Counted from the first letter of the stretch, positions 27,407 through 36,968 are shown. The stretch is DNA of 64,000 nt from Hydrogenothermaceae bacterium (GCA_026418535.1 JAOABC010000001.1:248001-312000), one strand, 5' to 3'. Program-made: numbers and translations. The notes: generated by a model from the letters alone, not told the origin.

Positions 27407-28216
27407 AGTATCTATCTTTGAGGAATCGTATATGATAACCTCTGTTCCTAAATCTATAATATCGAAGATCCTTTCTATATCTTCGTTCCTCATAGCTACA
27501 CAACCATAACTTATATTCATACCAACACCTTTTTCACTTTTCTTGTTAGTTCCATGTATCATATAAGAACTACCGTTTAACCTCAAAGCCCTTGTTCCAA
27601 GTCCGTTATCTGGGTTCCCGTAAGGGACAACTGCTGGTAATTTTGGATTTTCACTCCTTACACTTGAAGGTACTATCCAATCTGGGCTTACTTTTTTCTC
27701 GCTTATCTTAAAAGAGCCAAGAGGTGTTGGGTACTTTTCATACCCTGTTCCTACAGGAAAGGTTATAACAAATCTCTTTCCATCCTTTTCTACCGGTATA
27801 AATAGTCTCTTTTTATAAATATCTACATAAACTTTACTTCTCTCAAAGTTCTTCGGTAGTCTGTTTCTTAAATCTACCTTTATAATGTCCCCTTTCTTGA
27901 GTTTAAACGGCTGTATAAGAGGATTTGCCATCTTCAGTTCATAATAGCCCACCTTTAGGTTATAAGCCACCTCTACAAGATTAGCCTCATTTACTACCTT
28001 GTATATGTAGACACTACCAAACTCTCCATTTTCGTCAATCTCAAAGACTTCAAGATTTTTAATATAAAAATTGCCCCTTAACTTTACAAGCTCATGATCT
28101 GATCCATAGGCCTTATACTCTTCACCTTTTGTAAAGGTGATTAAAAATATAAAAATTATAAAAAATGTGATTTTAATCATATTATCTACAGCTATAGAAT
28201 TTAGCTTTATGAACAT
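27395..28216 (-). CDS. L,D-transpeptidase (YkuD family), exported
   Basis: A protein of up to 273 residues; a start at 28180 (MIKIT...) would place a clean signal peptide (hydrophobic to ~residue 20, ending FTKG) at the N-terminus and may be the true one. A central region (~90-125, with a GDIIKVDLRNRLP-type segment) resembles the beta domain before YkuD domains. The catalytic YkuD domain covers ~130-265: TPLGSFKI, MIHGTN, and SYGCVAMRNEDIE, containing the His and Cys of the active site. It cross-links peptidoglycan or anchors proteins in the periplasm. Confidence 0.87.
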   Translation of the reverse strand: MFIKLNSIAVDNMIKITFFIIFIFLITFTKGEEYKAYGSDHELVKLRGNFYIKNLEVFEIDENGEFGSVYIYKVVNEANLVEVAYNLKVGYYELKMANPLIQPFKLKKGDIIKVDLRNRLPKNFERSKVYVDIYKKRLFIPVEKDGKRFVITFPVGTGYEKYPTPLGSFKISEKKVSPDWIVPSSVRSENPKLPAVVPYGNPDNGLGTRALRLNGSSYMIHGTNKKSEKGVGMNISYGCVAMRNEDIERIFDIIDLGTEVIIYDSSKIDTPTF

Positions 28217-28248
28217 AAATAGATTTTAACATAAAGGAGGTGTTTAAG

Positions 28249-28452
28249 ATGGAAACTTATGTCTTGTTCCTTTTGGCATTCACTTTAGTTATGGTAGTAT
28301 ACGTTCTTTACTTTGTAAAGAAGGCTAAAGAAGAAGTGGCCGGGAAGATAGAAGAGATATCCTGTAAGGTAGACCCTCTGGTTCAGAAGGTTAGTGGAGA
28401 GAAGTATGTCTGTAAAGAAGATCATATTGAGTTCCAAACAGAGAAGAAATAG
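28249..28452 (+). CDS. Small single-helix membrane protein
   Basis: A 67-residue protein. The ATG at 28249 is set by a strong AAAGGAGG (ending 28240) 8 bases upstream. One transmembrane helix (residues ~4-23) is followed by a charged tail with two cysteines (ISCKVDP and KYVCKED), which would face the cytoplasm. No family recognised. It has its own promoter-sized gap upstream and a terminator behind it, so it is a single-gene unit. Confidence 0.65.
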   Translation: METYVLFLLAFTLVMVVYVLYFVKKAKEEVAGKIEEISCKVDPLVQKVSGEKYVCKEDHIEFQTEKK

Positions 28453-28458
28453 TCTGTA

Positions 28459-28479
28459 TGGGGGTAGTAAAAACCCCCA
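28459..28479 (+). terminator. Rho-independent terminator
   Basis: TGGGGGT (28459-28465) pairs with ACCCCCA (28473-28479) around AGTAAAA, followed by CTTTTAGG. It ends the small membrane-protein gene, 7 bases after the stop. Confidence 0.65.
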
Positions 28480-28487
28480 CTTTTAGG

Positions 28488-29633
28488 TTAGGGGCGGATT
28501 GTAAATCTATTCAATCCATTCTCTGAATATACGTCTACTTTTAGGTTATAATTGTTGCATATTTTTTTTACAATGGAAAGTCCAACTCCAATACCAGGGA
28601 TAGTTCCGGAACTTTCTTCCCGGTAATACTTTTTAAATACTTTATCTTTATCTGCTATCTGAGGTCCTGTGTTAGTTATAGATATACTCTTGCCGTCAAT
28701 CTCTATCTCCACTCTACCTCCATCATAGCTGTACTTTATGGCATTGTCTATAAGGTTGCTAAATAGTATATCAAAGTCTACATAATCTCCCTTCAATACA
28801 GGGTTATCCTTTTCCTCCACTATAACTGTCAGCCTTTTCTGCTGTATCAGAGGATTGAACCTTTCTAATATTTCTTTTATGATGTTGTTTATATTTATCT
28901 CCTCTCTTTTATTGGATGGTTTTTCATTTAGGTAACCTATGTTCTTGAGCAGAGCTTTTATGTACTTTACATTTTTCTCTATGTTGTCCAAGTTTTTTGA
29001 TTTAATACCGGATTTTACTTTCAGTAGGTATAGGTTTGTATCTATAATTGAGATAGGAGTTCTGATATCATGGGATATTATCTGTAGAATCTGGTTTAAC
29101 TTATCTCTACTTCTTTTTATAGGTTCAAGCAGTCTACCAAACACAGAATAAGCAAGGAACCCAGATAATCCCAATACGAGAATGTCTGAAAATAGTATTG
29201 AAAATCTCAATTTTTTCAGTTCTTTTCTCATTTCTTTTGTTGAAGTAGCTACTACTATAGAGTAAGCTCTTGAGTTATTCGAGTAGATTATGTAACTCTC
29301 TTCTTCCAGTTTAGTAGACTGTTTAGAGAAAGATATAAAGTTATCCTCGTTCTTTATACAGACTGTGTTAGCTCTGTCTGCTATACACACGGTTGTGTTG
29401 TTTGGGAGGTTGTAGTTTATCAACTTCTTTAGATTTACACCTTCGGAGTCTATCAACTGTAGTATATCTAAGTATATAGTCTTGTTGTTTTCCTGTATCT
29501 CTGCTATCCTCTGGTTTTTGTAAGATAGGTATACAGAGTAGGACATGATGGAAAGAACCAAGAATATAAGGAACTGTATAAAGAGGACTATCTTCAGTCT
29601 TAAACTGTGAAATTCGTCTAACTCCTTACTCAA
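28488..29633 (-). CDS. Two-component sensor histidine kinase
   Basis: A 381-residue membrane kinase with two helices (~13-33 and ~144-164) enclosing a ~110-residue periplasmic sensor region that contains two cysteines (TVCIADRANTVCIKN). The H-box is ISHDIRTPISIIDTNLY (~188-204), and the ATPase domain has NLIDNAIKYSYDGG (N box), ISITNTGPQI and GIGVGLSIVKKI (G boxes). It overlaps the OmpR-type regulator gene by 8 bases, and the two form a pair. The signal is unknown; the loop cysteines are a point of interest. Confidence 0.9.
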   Translation of the reverse strand: MSKELDEFHSLRLKIVLFIQFLIFLVLSIMSYSVYLSYKNQRIAEIQENNKTIYLDILQLIDSEGVNLKKLINYNLPNNTTVCIADRANTVCIKNEDNFISFSKQSTKLEEESYIIYSNNSRAYSIVVATSTKEMRKELKKLRFSILFSDILVLGLSGFLAYSVFGRLLEPIKRSRDKLNQILQIISHDIRTPISIIDTNLYLLKVKSGIKSKNLDNIEKNVKYIKALLKNIGYLNEKPSNKREEININNIIKEILERFNPLIQQKRLTVIVEEKDNPVLKGDYVDFDILFSNLIDNAIKYSYDGGRVEIEIDGKSISITNTGPQIADKDKVFKKYYREESSGTIPGIGVGLSIVKKICNNYNLKVDVYSENGLNRFTIRP

Positions 29634-30288
29634 TCCTATACCCGACTCCAGAGATGGTCTTTATGATATCTTTTTCTTTGTCTCCAATTACTCTTCTAAG
29701 TAGTTTCATGTTTGCCCTTATGGTATCACTTGATGGATTTTCTGAGGCTTCCCAACATTTTCCGGCTATAATCTCGTAAGTTAGGACTTTCCCTCTATTC
29801 CGGAGAAGCTGTTCTAAGATGCAGAACAGTTTTGGTGTTATCTCTACCTCTTTCCCACCTTTAAGGACGACTCTCCTGTTTAAATCTACAGTTAGGTCTT
29901 CTAACTGAATCACATCTGACTGTATCGAGTTTATCCTCTTGTATACAGCATTTATCCTTGCTATAAGCTCCGGGATCTCAAATGGCTTCACTATATAGTC
30001 ATCTGCCCCGACTTGAAAACCTCTAAGTTTCTCCTCTAGCTGGCCTAATGCTGTTAACATGACGATAGGTGTTTTTACTCCCCTTTCCCTCATTACTTTA
30101 GCAACACTGTATCCATCTAAACCTGGTAGCATTATATCCAGTATGACAAGGTCGTACTGAATCTTATTTATTAGAATAACTGCATCTCTCCCATCTGTAA
30201 CAGAATCTACTATATGTCCTTCCATTTTTAGTATTTCTCTTAGAGATTCGTTCAGTTCCTTATTATCTTCCACTATCAGAATCTTCAT
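29626..30288 (-). CDS. OmpR/PhoB-family response regulator
   Basis: A 220-residue regulator: receiver domain (1-~118) with phosphoacceptor Asp51 in VILDIMLPGLDGY, acidic pair Glu7-Asp8, and Lys101 in YIVKPFE; winged-helix DNA-binding domain (~125-220) ending in ISGVGYRIE. It is the partner of the kinase gene that follows. The first bases overlap the 3' end of the tRNA nucleotidyltransferase gene, so the three may be cotranscribed. Target genes are not evident. Confidence 0.93.
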   Translation of the reverse strand: MKILIVEDNKELNESLREILKMEGHIVDSVTDGRDAVILINKIQYDLVILDIMLPGLDGYSVAKVMRERGVKTPIVMLTALGQLEEKLRGFQVGADDYIVKPFEIPELIARINAVYKRINSIQSDVIQLEDLTVDLNRRVVLKGGKEVEITPKLFCILEQLLRNRGKVLTYEIIAGKCWEASENPSSDTIRANMKLLRRVIGDKEKDIIKTISGVGYRIE

Positions 30289-32815
30289 CTCTTAACCTAC
30301 TTATATATTCTTCCTTTATATATTTTATCCCATCCTCCTTACTTTTAAACGCCCCTTGAATATACTTTGAGTTCACATCTTCCAGAATCTTTTTAAAAAG
30401 GCTAGAGGGTTTTAGTCCAAGTTTTATCAGGTCATCCCCCCTTATCAATGGGTTTTTAGACTTGTGATACACTTCCAGTATGTTAGACGTCACTTTATCT
30501 TCTGAAAGTACAGATACTGTTACGATTACATCAACGTGCTCTCTCAGCAACTCTAATACTGTCTGTATACTGTATCTCTCCCGAAGTTCAAGGATATATC
30601 TAAAAACTTTCTGGATATGCTTAGACTCCCTGTCAAAGTGGTAATTTTTGAGAATAAAATAAGACCTTTCAAGAGGTTTTGAGGATAGGAGTGTCAAGAG
30701 ATACACAAAGGTTTTTGAGACTTCTGTGGAGAAGAATTTCTTAAACATAATTATCATATCCCTTACTTTTTGGAGTTTATAGAGTGCCTGATTTGGGATT
30801 GTTTCTACCTCTAACACAGAGTTTAGTATTCCATATTCCTGCATGAGGTTTATTATTTCTAGTACGTTCTCCTCGTTGAAGGTAAGATCCAGTTCAAGTT
30901 TTATCCTCCCTGGTGGTGCGAAGCTCAATAGATTGTTCTTTATAGCGTTCTTTAAAAGCCTTTCCGTATCTTTGCGTAGCTTAAAGTTGAACCTTCCAGC
31001 AAACCTTACAGCCCTCAGTATTCTGATAGGGTCTTCTACAAAACTAACCGGATGTAGGACTTTTATCCTCTTTTCTTTAATGTCTACTGTTCCTCCAAAG
31101 TAGTCGTATAAAGTGCCAAAGTTTCCTTCTGTGATCTCTACAGTGATAGTGTTTATGGAGAAGTCTCTCCGGAGGAGATCTTCTCTGACATTGGCTCTCT
31201 CTATCCTTGGATAAGCTCCAGGGTAGTCATAAATTTCTTTCCTTGCTGTTGCAAAATCAATCTTTAATCCATTTGATAATTTTACGTATCCTGTAAGAAA
31301 CTCCGGGTATATAAAGTAGCTGTAGTTTCTGATCTTTCCGTACTCTTTCAAAAGAGCTGATCCATCCCCTTCAACAAGTATATCTATATCAAGGTTTTTC
31401 CTTCCCATTAACATGTCCCTCACCACCCCTCCAACTACAAAAGCCCTGTAACCCATAACCTTAGCTATTTCCCCTATTTTCTTTAACTCTTGGACTATCT
31501 CCGGAGGAAAGGTCTTTTTTATGAGGGTGACTACGTTTTTCTTCTTTACTGATCTACTTACATGGATAGTTATATCCTGCTTGAATAACCTTCTAGACAG
31601 CTCTCTCCTACTTACTATTCCAACAAACTTACTTCTGTCTAAGACTGGAAATATTTCTTGGTCAATTGTCTTAAATAACTTTACCAACTCAAATATACAG
31701 CTATTTATTCCGATGGTTATCGTATCCTGAGTGTAATTTATTATCTTCTCGTCTCCAAGACCGTGTTTTATCAATTCTCTTACAGTCTTGTCCATTATAC
31801 AACCTTGAAATCTCCCATTCTTATCTACAACTACATACATAGGAAAATGAGGAAGTTTTTGGACCTGGACTATACTATCCTCATCACTTAAGATAGGGAT
31901 GTTCCTCTCCACAAATTCCTCTATCTTCAGTTTTCTCTCTGACAGAGTAAACCTTAGAATATCCACAACTTCGTTTAGACTAAAACCTCTAACCTTAGCA
32001 CTTGCAGCATACCAGTGTCCCCCACCATCAAAAGAGGAGACTATCTTAGACACATCTAAACTTCTGTTTTTTGACCTAGCTATGATACTCACCTTGTTTT
32101 TCTGTCCTACTATCGCAAAATAGCCATCTAAACTCTCAAAATCTTTTATAAATTTTAGAAGCCTTGATATATCCTTTGAGTATCTACTATTGTAATGTGT
32201 TATCCCAATTCTCTTGTCTTCTAGTTCCAATATCTGTATGTTTTTTATAAGTTGGTTTAAAGTAGATATGTCCTCTGTATCAAACTTATCTTCTACTATA
32301 TCTCTAACTTTATTAAAATCTATTCCAAATCTCATTAGATACTCTAAAGCTTCTATATCTCTTAACGTTGTGGATTGGAACTTAAAGCTACCAGTATCTT
32401 CGTATATACCTAAGGATATTAGAGTGGCTTCCCGGGAGGTAAGTATCTTTCTTCTTTTCTTTAAAAGTTCAACCACCAATGTTGTTGCAGAGCCAACCTC
32501 TTCTACGTGAACTTCTGTTTTGTCTCTATTAGACTCTGTAGGGTGGTGGTCGTATATCACTAATCTTCCTTCATAACCGTTAGGGATGCTATGGGAATCT
32601 GTTAGGTACAATTTCTTTACCTTTTTCCAGTCCAAGCTATCCTTGCTTATTATTCTGTTATGAAGTAGATCTCTAAATTCATCTAATGCCTTTTTTGCTG
32701 ACAGGCTAAAACTGTTAGGTAGAGCTATTTTCAAATCTTTTTTTAAAACTGTTAGGGCGAATGAAGAGGAAAGGGTGTCCAGGTCTGCCCCTTCTTGGAT
32801 TAATACTACTTGCAT
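30263..32815 (-). CDS. tRNA nucleotidyltransferase/poly(A) polymerase with DHH and CBS domains
   Basis: An 850-residue multidomain protein. Residues ~1-300: DHH-type phosphoesterase with IYDHHPTES and FDGGGHWYAASAKV (the DHHA1 GGGH motif). Residues ~305-430: a pair of CBS-like segments. Residues ~445-840: class II nucleotidyltransferase with VVGGVVRDMLMGRKNLDIDILVEGDG (given as motif positions ~457-482), RRDFSINT and EDPIRILRAVRFAGRF. The same layout is known from Aquifex, where CCA addition is split between a CC-adding and an A-adding enzyme; the A-adding one has this long form. Which activity this protein has cannot be read directly. Confidence 0.88.
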   Translation of the reverse strand: MQVVLIQEGADLDTLSSSFALTVLKKDLKIALPNSFSLSAKKALDEFRDLLHNRIISKDSLDWKKVKKLYLTDSHSIPNGYEGRLVIYDHHPTESNRDKTEVHVEEVGSATTLVVELLKKRRKILTSREATLISLGIYEDTGSFKFQSTTLRDIEALEYLMRFGIDFNKVRDIVEDKFDTEDISTLNQLIKNIQILELEDKRIGITHYNSRYSKDISRLLKFIKDFESLDGYFAIVGQKNKVSIIARSKNRSLDVSKIVSSFDGGGHWYAASAKVRGFSLNEVVDILRFTLSERKLKIEEFVERNIPILSDEDSIVQVQKLPHFPMYVVVDKNGRFQGCIMDKTVRELIKHGLGDEKIINYTQDTITIGINSCIFELVKLFKTIDQEIFPVLDRSKFVGIVSRRELSRRLFKQDITIHVSRSVKKKNVVTLIKKTFPPEIVQELKKIGEIAKVMGYRAFVVGGVVRDMLMGRKNLDIDILVEGDGSALLKEYGKIRNYSYFIYPEFLTGYVKLSNGLKIDFATARKEIYDYPGAYPRIERANVREDLLRRDFSINTITVEITEGNFGTLYDYFGGTVDIKEKRIKVLHPVSFVEDPIRILRAVRFAGRFNFKLRKDTERLLKNAIKNNLLSFAPPGRIKLELDLTFNEENVLEIINLMQEYGILNSVLEVETIPNQALYKLQKVRDMIIMFKKFFSTEVSKTFVYLLTLLSSKPLERSYFILKNYHFDRESKHIQKVFRYILELRERYSIQTVLELLREHVDVIVTVSVLSEDKVTSNILEVYHKSKNPLIRGDDLIKLGLKPSSLFKKILEDVNSKYIQGAFKSKEDGIKYIKEEYISRLRDEDSDSGR

Positions 32816-32838
32816 TTTCCCTCTACTAATATTATAAT
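32810..32838 (+). promoter_or_regulatory. Promoter of tRNA-Leu
   Basis: TTGCAT (32810-32815), 17 bases, TATAAT (32833-32838). The start would be near 32845, 6 bases before the mature tRNA. The -35 overlaps the start codon of the divergent nucleotidyltransferase gene. Confidence 0.65.
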
Positions 32839-32850
32839 ATTTTATCTATT

Positions 32851-32934
32851 GCCCAGGTGGCGAAATTGGCAGACGCGCTATCTTGAGGGGGTAGTGCCCG
32901 AGAGGGCGTGTGGGTTCAAATCCCACCCTGGGCA
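32851..32934 (+). tRNA. tRNA-Leu (anticodon GAG)
   Basis: An 84-base tRNA with a long variable arm. Acceptor GCCCAGG pairs with CCTGGGC, discriminator A at 32934. The anticodon stem CTATC/GGTAG encloses the loop TTGAGGG, giving anticodon GAG (codon CUC/CUU). The variable arm TGCCCGAGAGGGCG forms a stem, and the T arm GTGGG-TTCAAAT-CCCAC is canonical. CCA is not encoded. Confidence 0.96.
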
Positions 32935-32940
32935 TTCAGG

Positions 32941-34266
32941 TCAATCTCCTGCTATAGTAATTCCTTCTACCAGGACAGATGGGCTTCCTATGTTAGCATA
33001 GAACTTTAGATCTCTACCAACTGCTACAGTTTTTTGAAGTAGTTCTAAGAAGTTTCCTGCTATGATTGCACCTCTAACTCCTCTGACAATCTCTCCCCTA
33101 GAGATTATTAGGCCGTTTACTCCCAAAGAGAAGTCTCCAGATATTGGGTCTGCGGTGTGAAGTCCCATCATGTCAATTACATAGAACACCTCATCCTTAT
33201 CTTGGATTATCTTCTGGATGTCATCATCAGATCTCTCTATGTAGAAATTTGTTATACTTACAGATGGAAATGTTCTAAAGTCGCTTCTTGATGAGTTCCC
33301 AGTTGACTGAGAGTTAGCTTTTTTAGCTGTGCTTAGATTATGGAGGAACCCTGTAAAGTATCCGTTCTCTACAACTACAGTCTTCCTCTTTATCACTCCA
33401 TCTCCATCGTAGGATGAAGAAGCTAAACCTTTTGAAAGTACGCCGTTATCTATCAGGGTTATTTTCTCGGAGGCAACTTTTTGCTCAACTTTATCTTTAA
33501 AGAGAGTCTTTCCCTTTATTAAGTTATCTCCTAGGAAAGCTGGGGAGAAAGTGTCCAGAAGTTCAACTATACTGGAAGGGGGGAACAAGACTAACATACT
33601 CTTTGTCTTTATACTACCTGCTCCGAGAAGGGATGTGGAGTTGAAAACGGCTTCTTTAGCTATCTCCTCTAAGTCTAAGTCAGATAAGAACCTCTTTGAG
33701 TTGTAGCTCCAGGCTATCTGGGAGTCTTCTCCTTCCTTTGCCACTGCAGACACCATTGCCGTATATACTGTTCCTATCTCTCTTACCTCTAAACCAAAAG
33801 AGTTTATCAGGTGTTTTTCAAAGATGTTCTCTATGAATGTTGAGTTCCTTACTGCCTTTATCCTATCGTCTGTCTGTTTGACTAACCTTTCCAGCTCTAT
33901 GGATTTTCCTATCTTTTCCTCTACAGGAAGTTTTGTAGCAAAAAGGTCGTAATACTCTATCTCTTCCGCTTTTTGCAGTCTATCCTTTAGAACTACCGTC
34001 TCTTCTCCTGATACTACATCACAAAGGTCTTTTGCCCTCTCTATAGTTTCTTCTATGGATTTCGTATCAAAAACGGTGGAGTAAGAAAACCCCTGCTTTT
34101 TACCCTTTATTACCCGAACACTAAAACCAACATCCTCAGAAGCTATAATTTTATCTACTCTAAGGTCTTGTGATTCAGACTTGAGTTTTCTATTCTTCAA
34201 AAAGAATATCTCGTACTCGTATCTGGTTAGCTTTTTCTTTGCTATCTCCACTACTCTATCTAGCAT
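32941..34266 (-). CDS. pmbA: TldD/PmbA family protein, PmbA (TldE)-like
   Basis: A 441-residue protein of the TldD/PmbA family. N-terminal region has the usual ESQDLRVDKIIASEDVGFSVRVI pattern (positions ~30-52) and the C-terminal half has GDGVIKRKTVVVENGYFTGFLHNL and DFSLGVNGLIISRGE. It lacks the HExxxH zinc motif of TldD, so it is the PmbA/TldE partner, which with TldD forms a protease of unfolded peptides. No TldD is in the window. It overlaps the thioesterase gene start by 11 bases. Confidence 0.88.
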   Translation of the reverse strand: MLDRVVEIAKKKLTRYEYEIFFLKNRKLKSESQDLRVDKIIASEDVGFSVRVIKGKKQGFSYSTVFDTKSIEETIERAKDLCDVVSGEETVVLKDRLQKAEEIEYYDLFATKLPVEEKIGKSIELERLVKQTDDRIKAVRNSTFIENIFEKHLINSFGLEVREIGTVYTAMVSAVAKEGEDSQIAWSYNSKRFLSDLDLEEIAKEAVFNSTSLLGAGSIKTKSMLVLFPPSSIVELLDTFSPAFLGDNLIKGKTLFKDKVEQKVASEKITLIDNGVLSKGLASSSYDGDGVIKRKTVVVENGYFTGFLHNLSTAKKANSQSTGNSSRSDFRTFPSVSITNFYIERSDDDIQKIIQDKDEVFYVIDMMGLHTADPISGDFSLGVNGLIISRGEIVRGVRGAIIAGNFLELLQKTVAVGRDLKFYANIGSPSVLVEGITIAGD

Positions 34267-34660
34267 AGTACATCTCCAATCTTTCTCTTAGTATCTGTGG
34301 AATCTTTATAACTTTTCTACTGTCTGACTTTATACAACAGTGTTTTGTGTATGCTGTAGCTACTTTTCTGTCGGTTAGGACTGTGTATTCGAAACTGAAG
34401 AAGTAGCTGTCTATCTGGCTTATAGAAAAGTCTATCCTGACTTCATCCCCAAATAGAAGGGAATTAATGTAGTTCATCTTTAACTCTAAGAGAACAACAT
34501 CCACTGAATACTCTCTCCGGAGAATATGATAGGGTAAACCTATCTGTTCTAAGAAAAAACCTCTACATTCTTCAAAATACCTTGGATAGTTTGAGTGGTG
34601 GACCACTCCTTGGGCGTCTGTTTCGTAGAAATTTACTTTTCTCCGGAAAGTTAAACTCAT
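34256..34660 (-). CDS. Acyl-CoA thioesterase, YbgC/hotdog family
   Basis: A 134-residue hotdog-fold protein. The family signature YETDAQGVVHHSNYPRYFEECR (~residues 12-33) includes the catalytic Asp (of ETDAQG) and the usual H/N/Y pattern of 4-hydroxybenzoyl-CoA thioesterase-like enzymes. It would cleave short acyl-CoA or acyl-ACP thioesters. Stop and start overlap both neighbours in a minus-strand run. The substrate is not known. Confidence 0.85.
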   Translation of the reverse strand: MSLTFRRKVNFYETDAQGVVHHSNYPRYFEECRGFFLEQIGLPYHILRREYSVDVVLLELKMNYINSLLFGDEVRIDFSISQIDSYFFSFEYTVLTDRKVATAYTKHCCIKSDSRKVIKIPQILRERLEMYYAR

Positions 34661-35064
34661 TCTTCCTCTTTCTCTCCAAGTAGAACCTGAGCTACCCTGT
34701 TTGCTCCCTCTATAAACCCAACTGTTAGCTCATCAAGTTCTATCTCAAGGACAGGAATATCCTCTATCTTCTCAGACTCAAAATCCACTTTTGATACGAA
34801 TGCAAGGGTTATCGCTTCTTTCTCTATCAGGCTGTCCCATGTTTCTCCGTAAGGCAGACCGAGGAATATCTCTACATCGTCGAATATTAGAGATAAGGTT
34901 AGGAAAAGCTCTCCCTCCTCTTCATCGTAGCTCACATCTACTGTTGTCTCCGGAGATGTATTACTCTCAACCACTTCCTCTGTTTTCTCATCCGGCTCTA
35001 CTAATGCCACTATCTCTCCATCTTCAGATAGAAGAATTTCATAAGGTTCATACATATTTTCCAT
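34657..35064 (-). CDS. Acidic protein of unknown function
   Basis: A 135-residue, strongly acidic, cysteine-free protein. The first ~45 residues are Glu-rich and probably flexible; residues ~45-125 alternate short strands and helices (ELFLTLSLIFDDVEIFLGLPYG, then VLEIELDELTVGFIEGANRVAQVLL). There is no signal or transmembrane segment. A good AAAGGAGAAAG site precedes ATG 35064. No family is recognised; its place between a phosphohexomutase and a thioesterase gives no firm clue. Confidence 0.65.
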   Translation of the reverse strand: MENMYEPYEILLSEDGEIVALVEPDEKTEEVVESNTSPETTVDVSYDEEEGELFLTLSLIFDDVEIFLGLPYGETWDSLIEKEAITLAFVSKVDFESEKIEDIPVLEIELDELTVGFIEGANRVAQVLLGEKEEE

Positions 35065-35083
35065 ATTCTTTCTCCTTTTTAGA

Positions 35084-36460
35084 TTATTCTACCATGGAAA
35101 TAGAATTATCTATTAGTCTGTCTACCTTCTCTGTAGAGGGAGCCTCTGCGTAGATTCTCAGAACAGGCTCCGTTCCGGAGGCTCTGAAGAGTATCCAGCT
35201 ATCGTCCTCTAATATCACCTTGACACCATCAGCTTTGTCTATCTCCCTTATTTTGAATCCTGCAAACTCTGTTGTTTCTATATCTTTCATTTTTTTAACA
35301 AATTCTACTCCCTTGTTTCCTTCTACTTTTAAGTCTTCTCTCCGGTAATGAGCTTCCCCAAACTCTTTAAACAGATCTTTAACTATCTCCGAGATAGATT
35401 TCGAATAGAGGTTCATCATCTCTAGTATGAGCAATCCAGATAGAATCCCATCCCTTTCCGGAATATGAAAACCAAACCCGTACCCTCCAGACTCTTCACC
35501 ACCAAAGGCCACTTTTTCCTTTAGCATTATATCTGCTACGTGTTTAAACCCTACAGGTGTTTTATGGATCTTTCTTTTCTCTTTCTCTGCTATTCTGTCT
35601 GCAAGGTAGGTAGTGGATACAGTTTTAACTATACTTCCTTCTTCATTCCTGTTTCTCACAGTGTGTAACAGTAGAAGGGCGTACAGTACCTGTGTGCTGA
35701 TAAAACTCCCATTTTCATCCACTATCCCAACTCTGTCAGAATCACCATCGTTAGCTATACCGACGTCAGCACCCACGGTCAACACTTTTGCTTTCAGTAA
35801 AGATAAGTTTTTATCTATAGGCTCCGGATGGTGTCCTCCAAAGTAGGGATCTCTCCAGTTATTTATAGATTCTATGGTGATAAAACTGTCCTCAAGTATC
35901 CTGTTATAGACATTGGCACTGGTTGCATACATAGGGTCATGGACTAATTTTATATGTCTCTGTTTGAATATGTTAGGGTCAAAAAAGCTCTTTAACCTAT
36001 CTATGTATATACTCTGTAAATCTTTTTCTTCGTAGCTTAAATATCCGGTTTTTACATCCACCTTTCCTATTTTACTCTCAACATCCTTTACTATATCCTC
36101 AGTTGCCGGTCCTCCATATTTAGCCTTTATCTTGTATCCGTTGTATCTGTATCCATTGTGAGATGCGGTTATGATCACACCTTCATCAAACTTTAGATGT
36201 TTAACAGCAAAGGATAGGGCTGGAGTGGTGGTTGTACCCTTAGATAACACAACCTCGAATCCATTGGAAGAGAAAACCTCTGCAACCACAAGTGCAAAAT
36301 CCCTAGACATGAACCTTGTATCGTAACCTATGACCACCTTTTTACCCTTTCTCTCTTTTAGAGAGTCTACATGGGCTTGGGCTATCTTCCTTAAATTCTC
36401 GAAGGTGTAGTTGTCCCCAATAACACCTCTAAACCCGTCAGTTCCGAATTTTATCATCAC
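35084..36460 (-). CDS. Phosphoglucomutase/phosphomannomutase family protein
   Basis: A 458-residue alpha-D-phosphohexomutase. Key sites are present: FGTDGFRGVIGD at the N-terminus, the phosphoserine loop ITASHNGYRYNGYK (~97-110), the metal loop NDGDSDRVGIVD (~238-249), the sugar loop GGEESGGYGFGFH (~320-332) and the phosphate site FRASGTEPVLRIYAEAP (~430-446). It interconverts glucose or mannose 1- and 6-phosphates, supplying envelope polysaccharide or glycogen. Hexose specificity is not clear. It starts at ATG 36460, 8 bases after the DUF302-like gene stop. Confidence 0.92.
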   Translation of the reverse strand: MMIKFGTDGFRGVIGDNYTFENLRKIAQAHVDSLKERKGKKVVIGYDTRFMSRDFALVVAEVFSSNGFEVVLSKGTTTTPALSFAVKHLKFDEGVIITASHNGYRYNGYKIKAKYGGPATEDIVKDVESKIGKVDVKTGYLSYEEKDLQSIYIDRLKSFFDPNIFKQRHIKLVHDPMYATSANVYNRILEDSFITIESINNWRDPYFGGHHPEPIDKNLSLLKAKVLTVGADVGIANDGDSDRVGIVDENGSFISTQVLYALLLLHTVRNRNEEGSIVKTVSTTYLADRIAEKEKRKIHKTPVGFKHVADIMLKEKVAFGGEESGGYGFGFHIPERDGILSGLLILEMMNLYSKSISEIVKDLFKEFGEAHYRREDLKVEGNKGVEFVKKMKDIETTEFAGFKIREIDKADGVKVILEDDSWILFRASGTEPVLRIYAEAPSTEKVDRLIDNSISMVE

Positions 36461-36467
36461 TTTCCCC

Positions 36468-36968
36468 CTAGATGGATTTCTTCTTCTCTCTCAGAGTAAG
36501 GTAGACCTTATCTAACATATCACTGACCCTAGAGCTGTAATCCTGAGCATACTCATCTAGAACCTTACTATCGTAGATTATATCCCAGATATAAGGGTTA
36601 TTACCAACTACAGCCGTCCCATTCCCAAGGTTATACACTACCAGATTAACTCCTACATAGGCAACGGCATTTGGGTTTACACCCTTTGCTTTCTCTATTT
36701 CTTGAATAGAGTACAAGTTTATCAGGAATGTTGAGTTATCTGTGTATACCAGATTGTAGGAGAAACCCTCTTCTTCTGCTATGTAAGATAGCTGGTTTAC
36801 AAACTCTTGGGGTTTTACTCTTGGGTATGCTTTTTGGATGGTCAGGTCTTTTCTGACTGTATCTGTTGCCTTATTGTAAACAAAGAGATATAAAAAAAAG
36901 AGTGTAGCAAGCACTCCAAATCCAGTTATAAGAATGAATGGTAAATTGATATTAGATCTCTTTCCCAT
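36468..36968 (-). CDS. Membrane-anchored DUF302-like protein
   Basis: A 166-residue protein with an N-terminal transmembrane anchor (~11-31) and an exported domain. The pattern of the domain (strand-helix start PQEFVNQLSYIAEEEGF, then VNLVVYNLGNGTAVVGNNP and a C-terminal amphipathic helix) resembles the DUF302 proteins found near the sox genes in this window, but the match is weak. It overlaps a 50-codon membrane-protein gene upstream by 17 bases. Function unknown. Confidence 0.6.
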   Translation of the reverse strand: MGKRSNINLPFILITGFGVLATLFFLYLFVYNKATDTVRKDLTIQKAYPRVKPQEFVNQLSYIAEEEGFSYNLVYTDNSTFLINLYSIQEIEKAKGVNPNAVAYVGVNLVVYNLGNGTAVVGNNPYIWDIIYDSKVLDEYAQDYSSRVSDMLDKVYLTLREKKKSI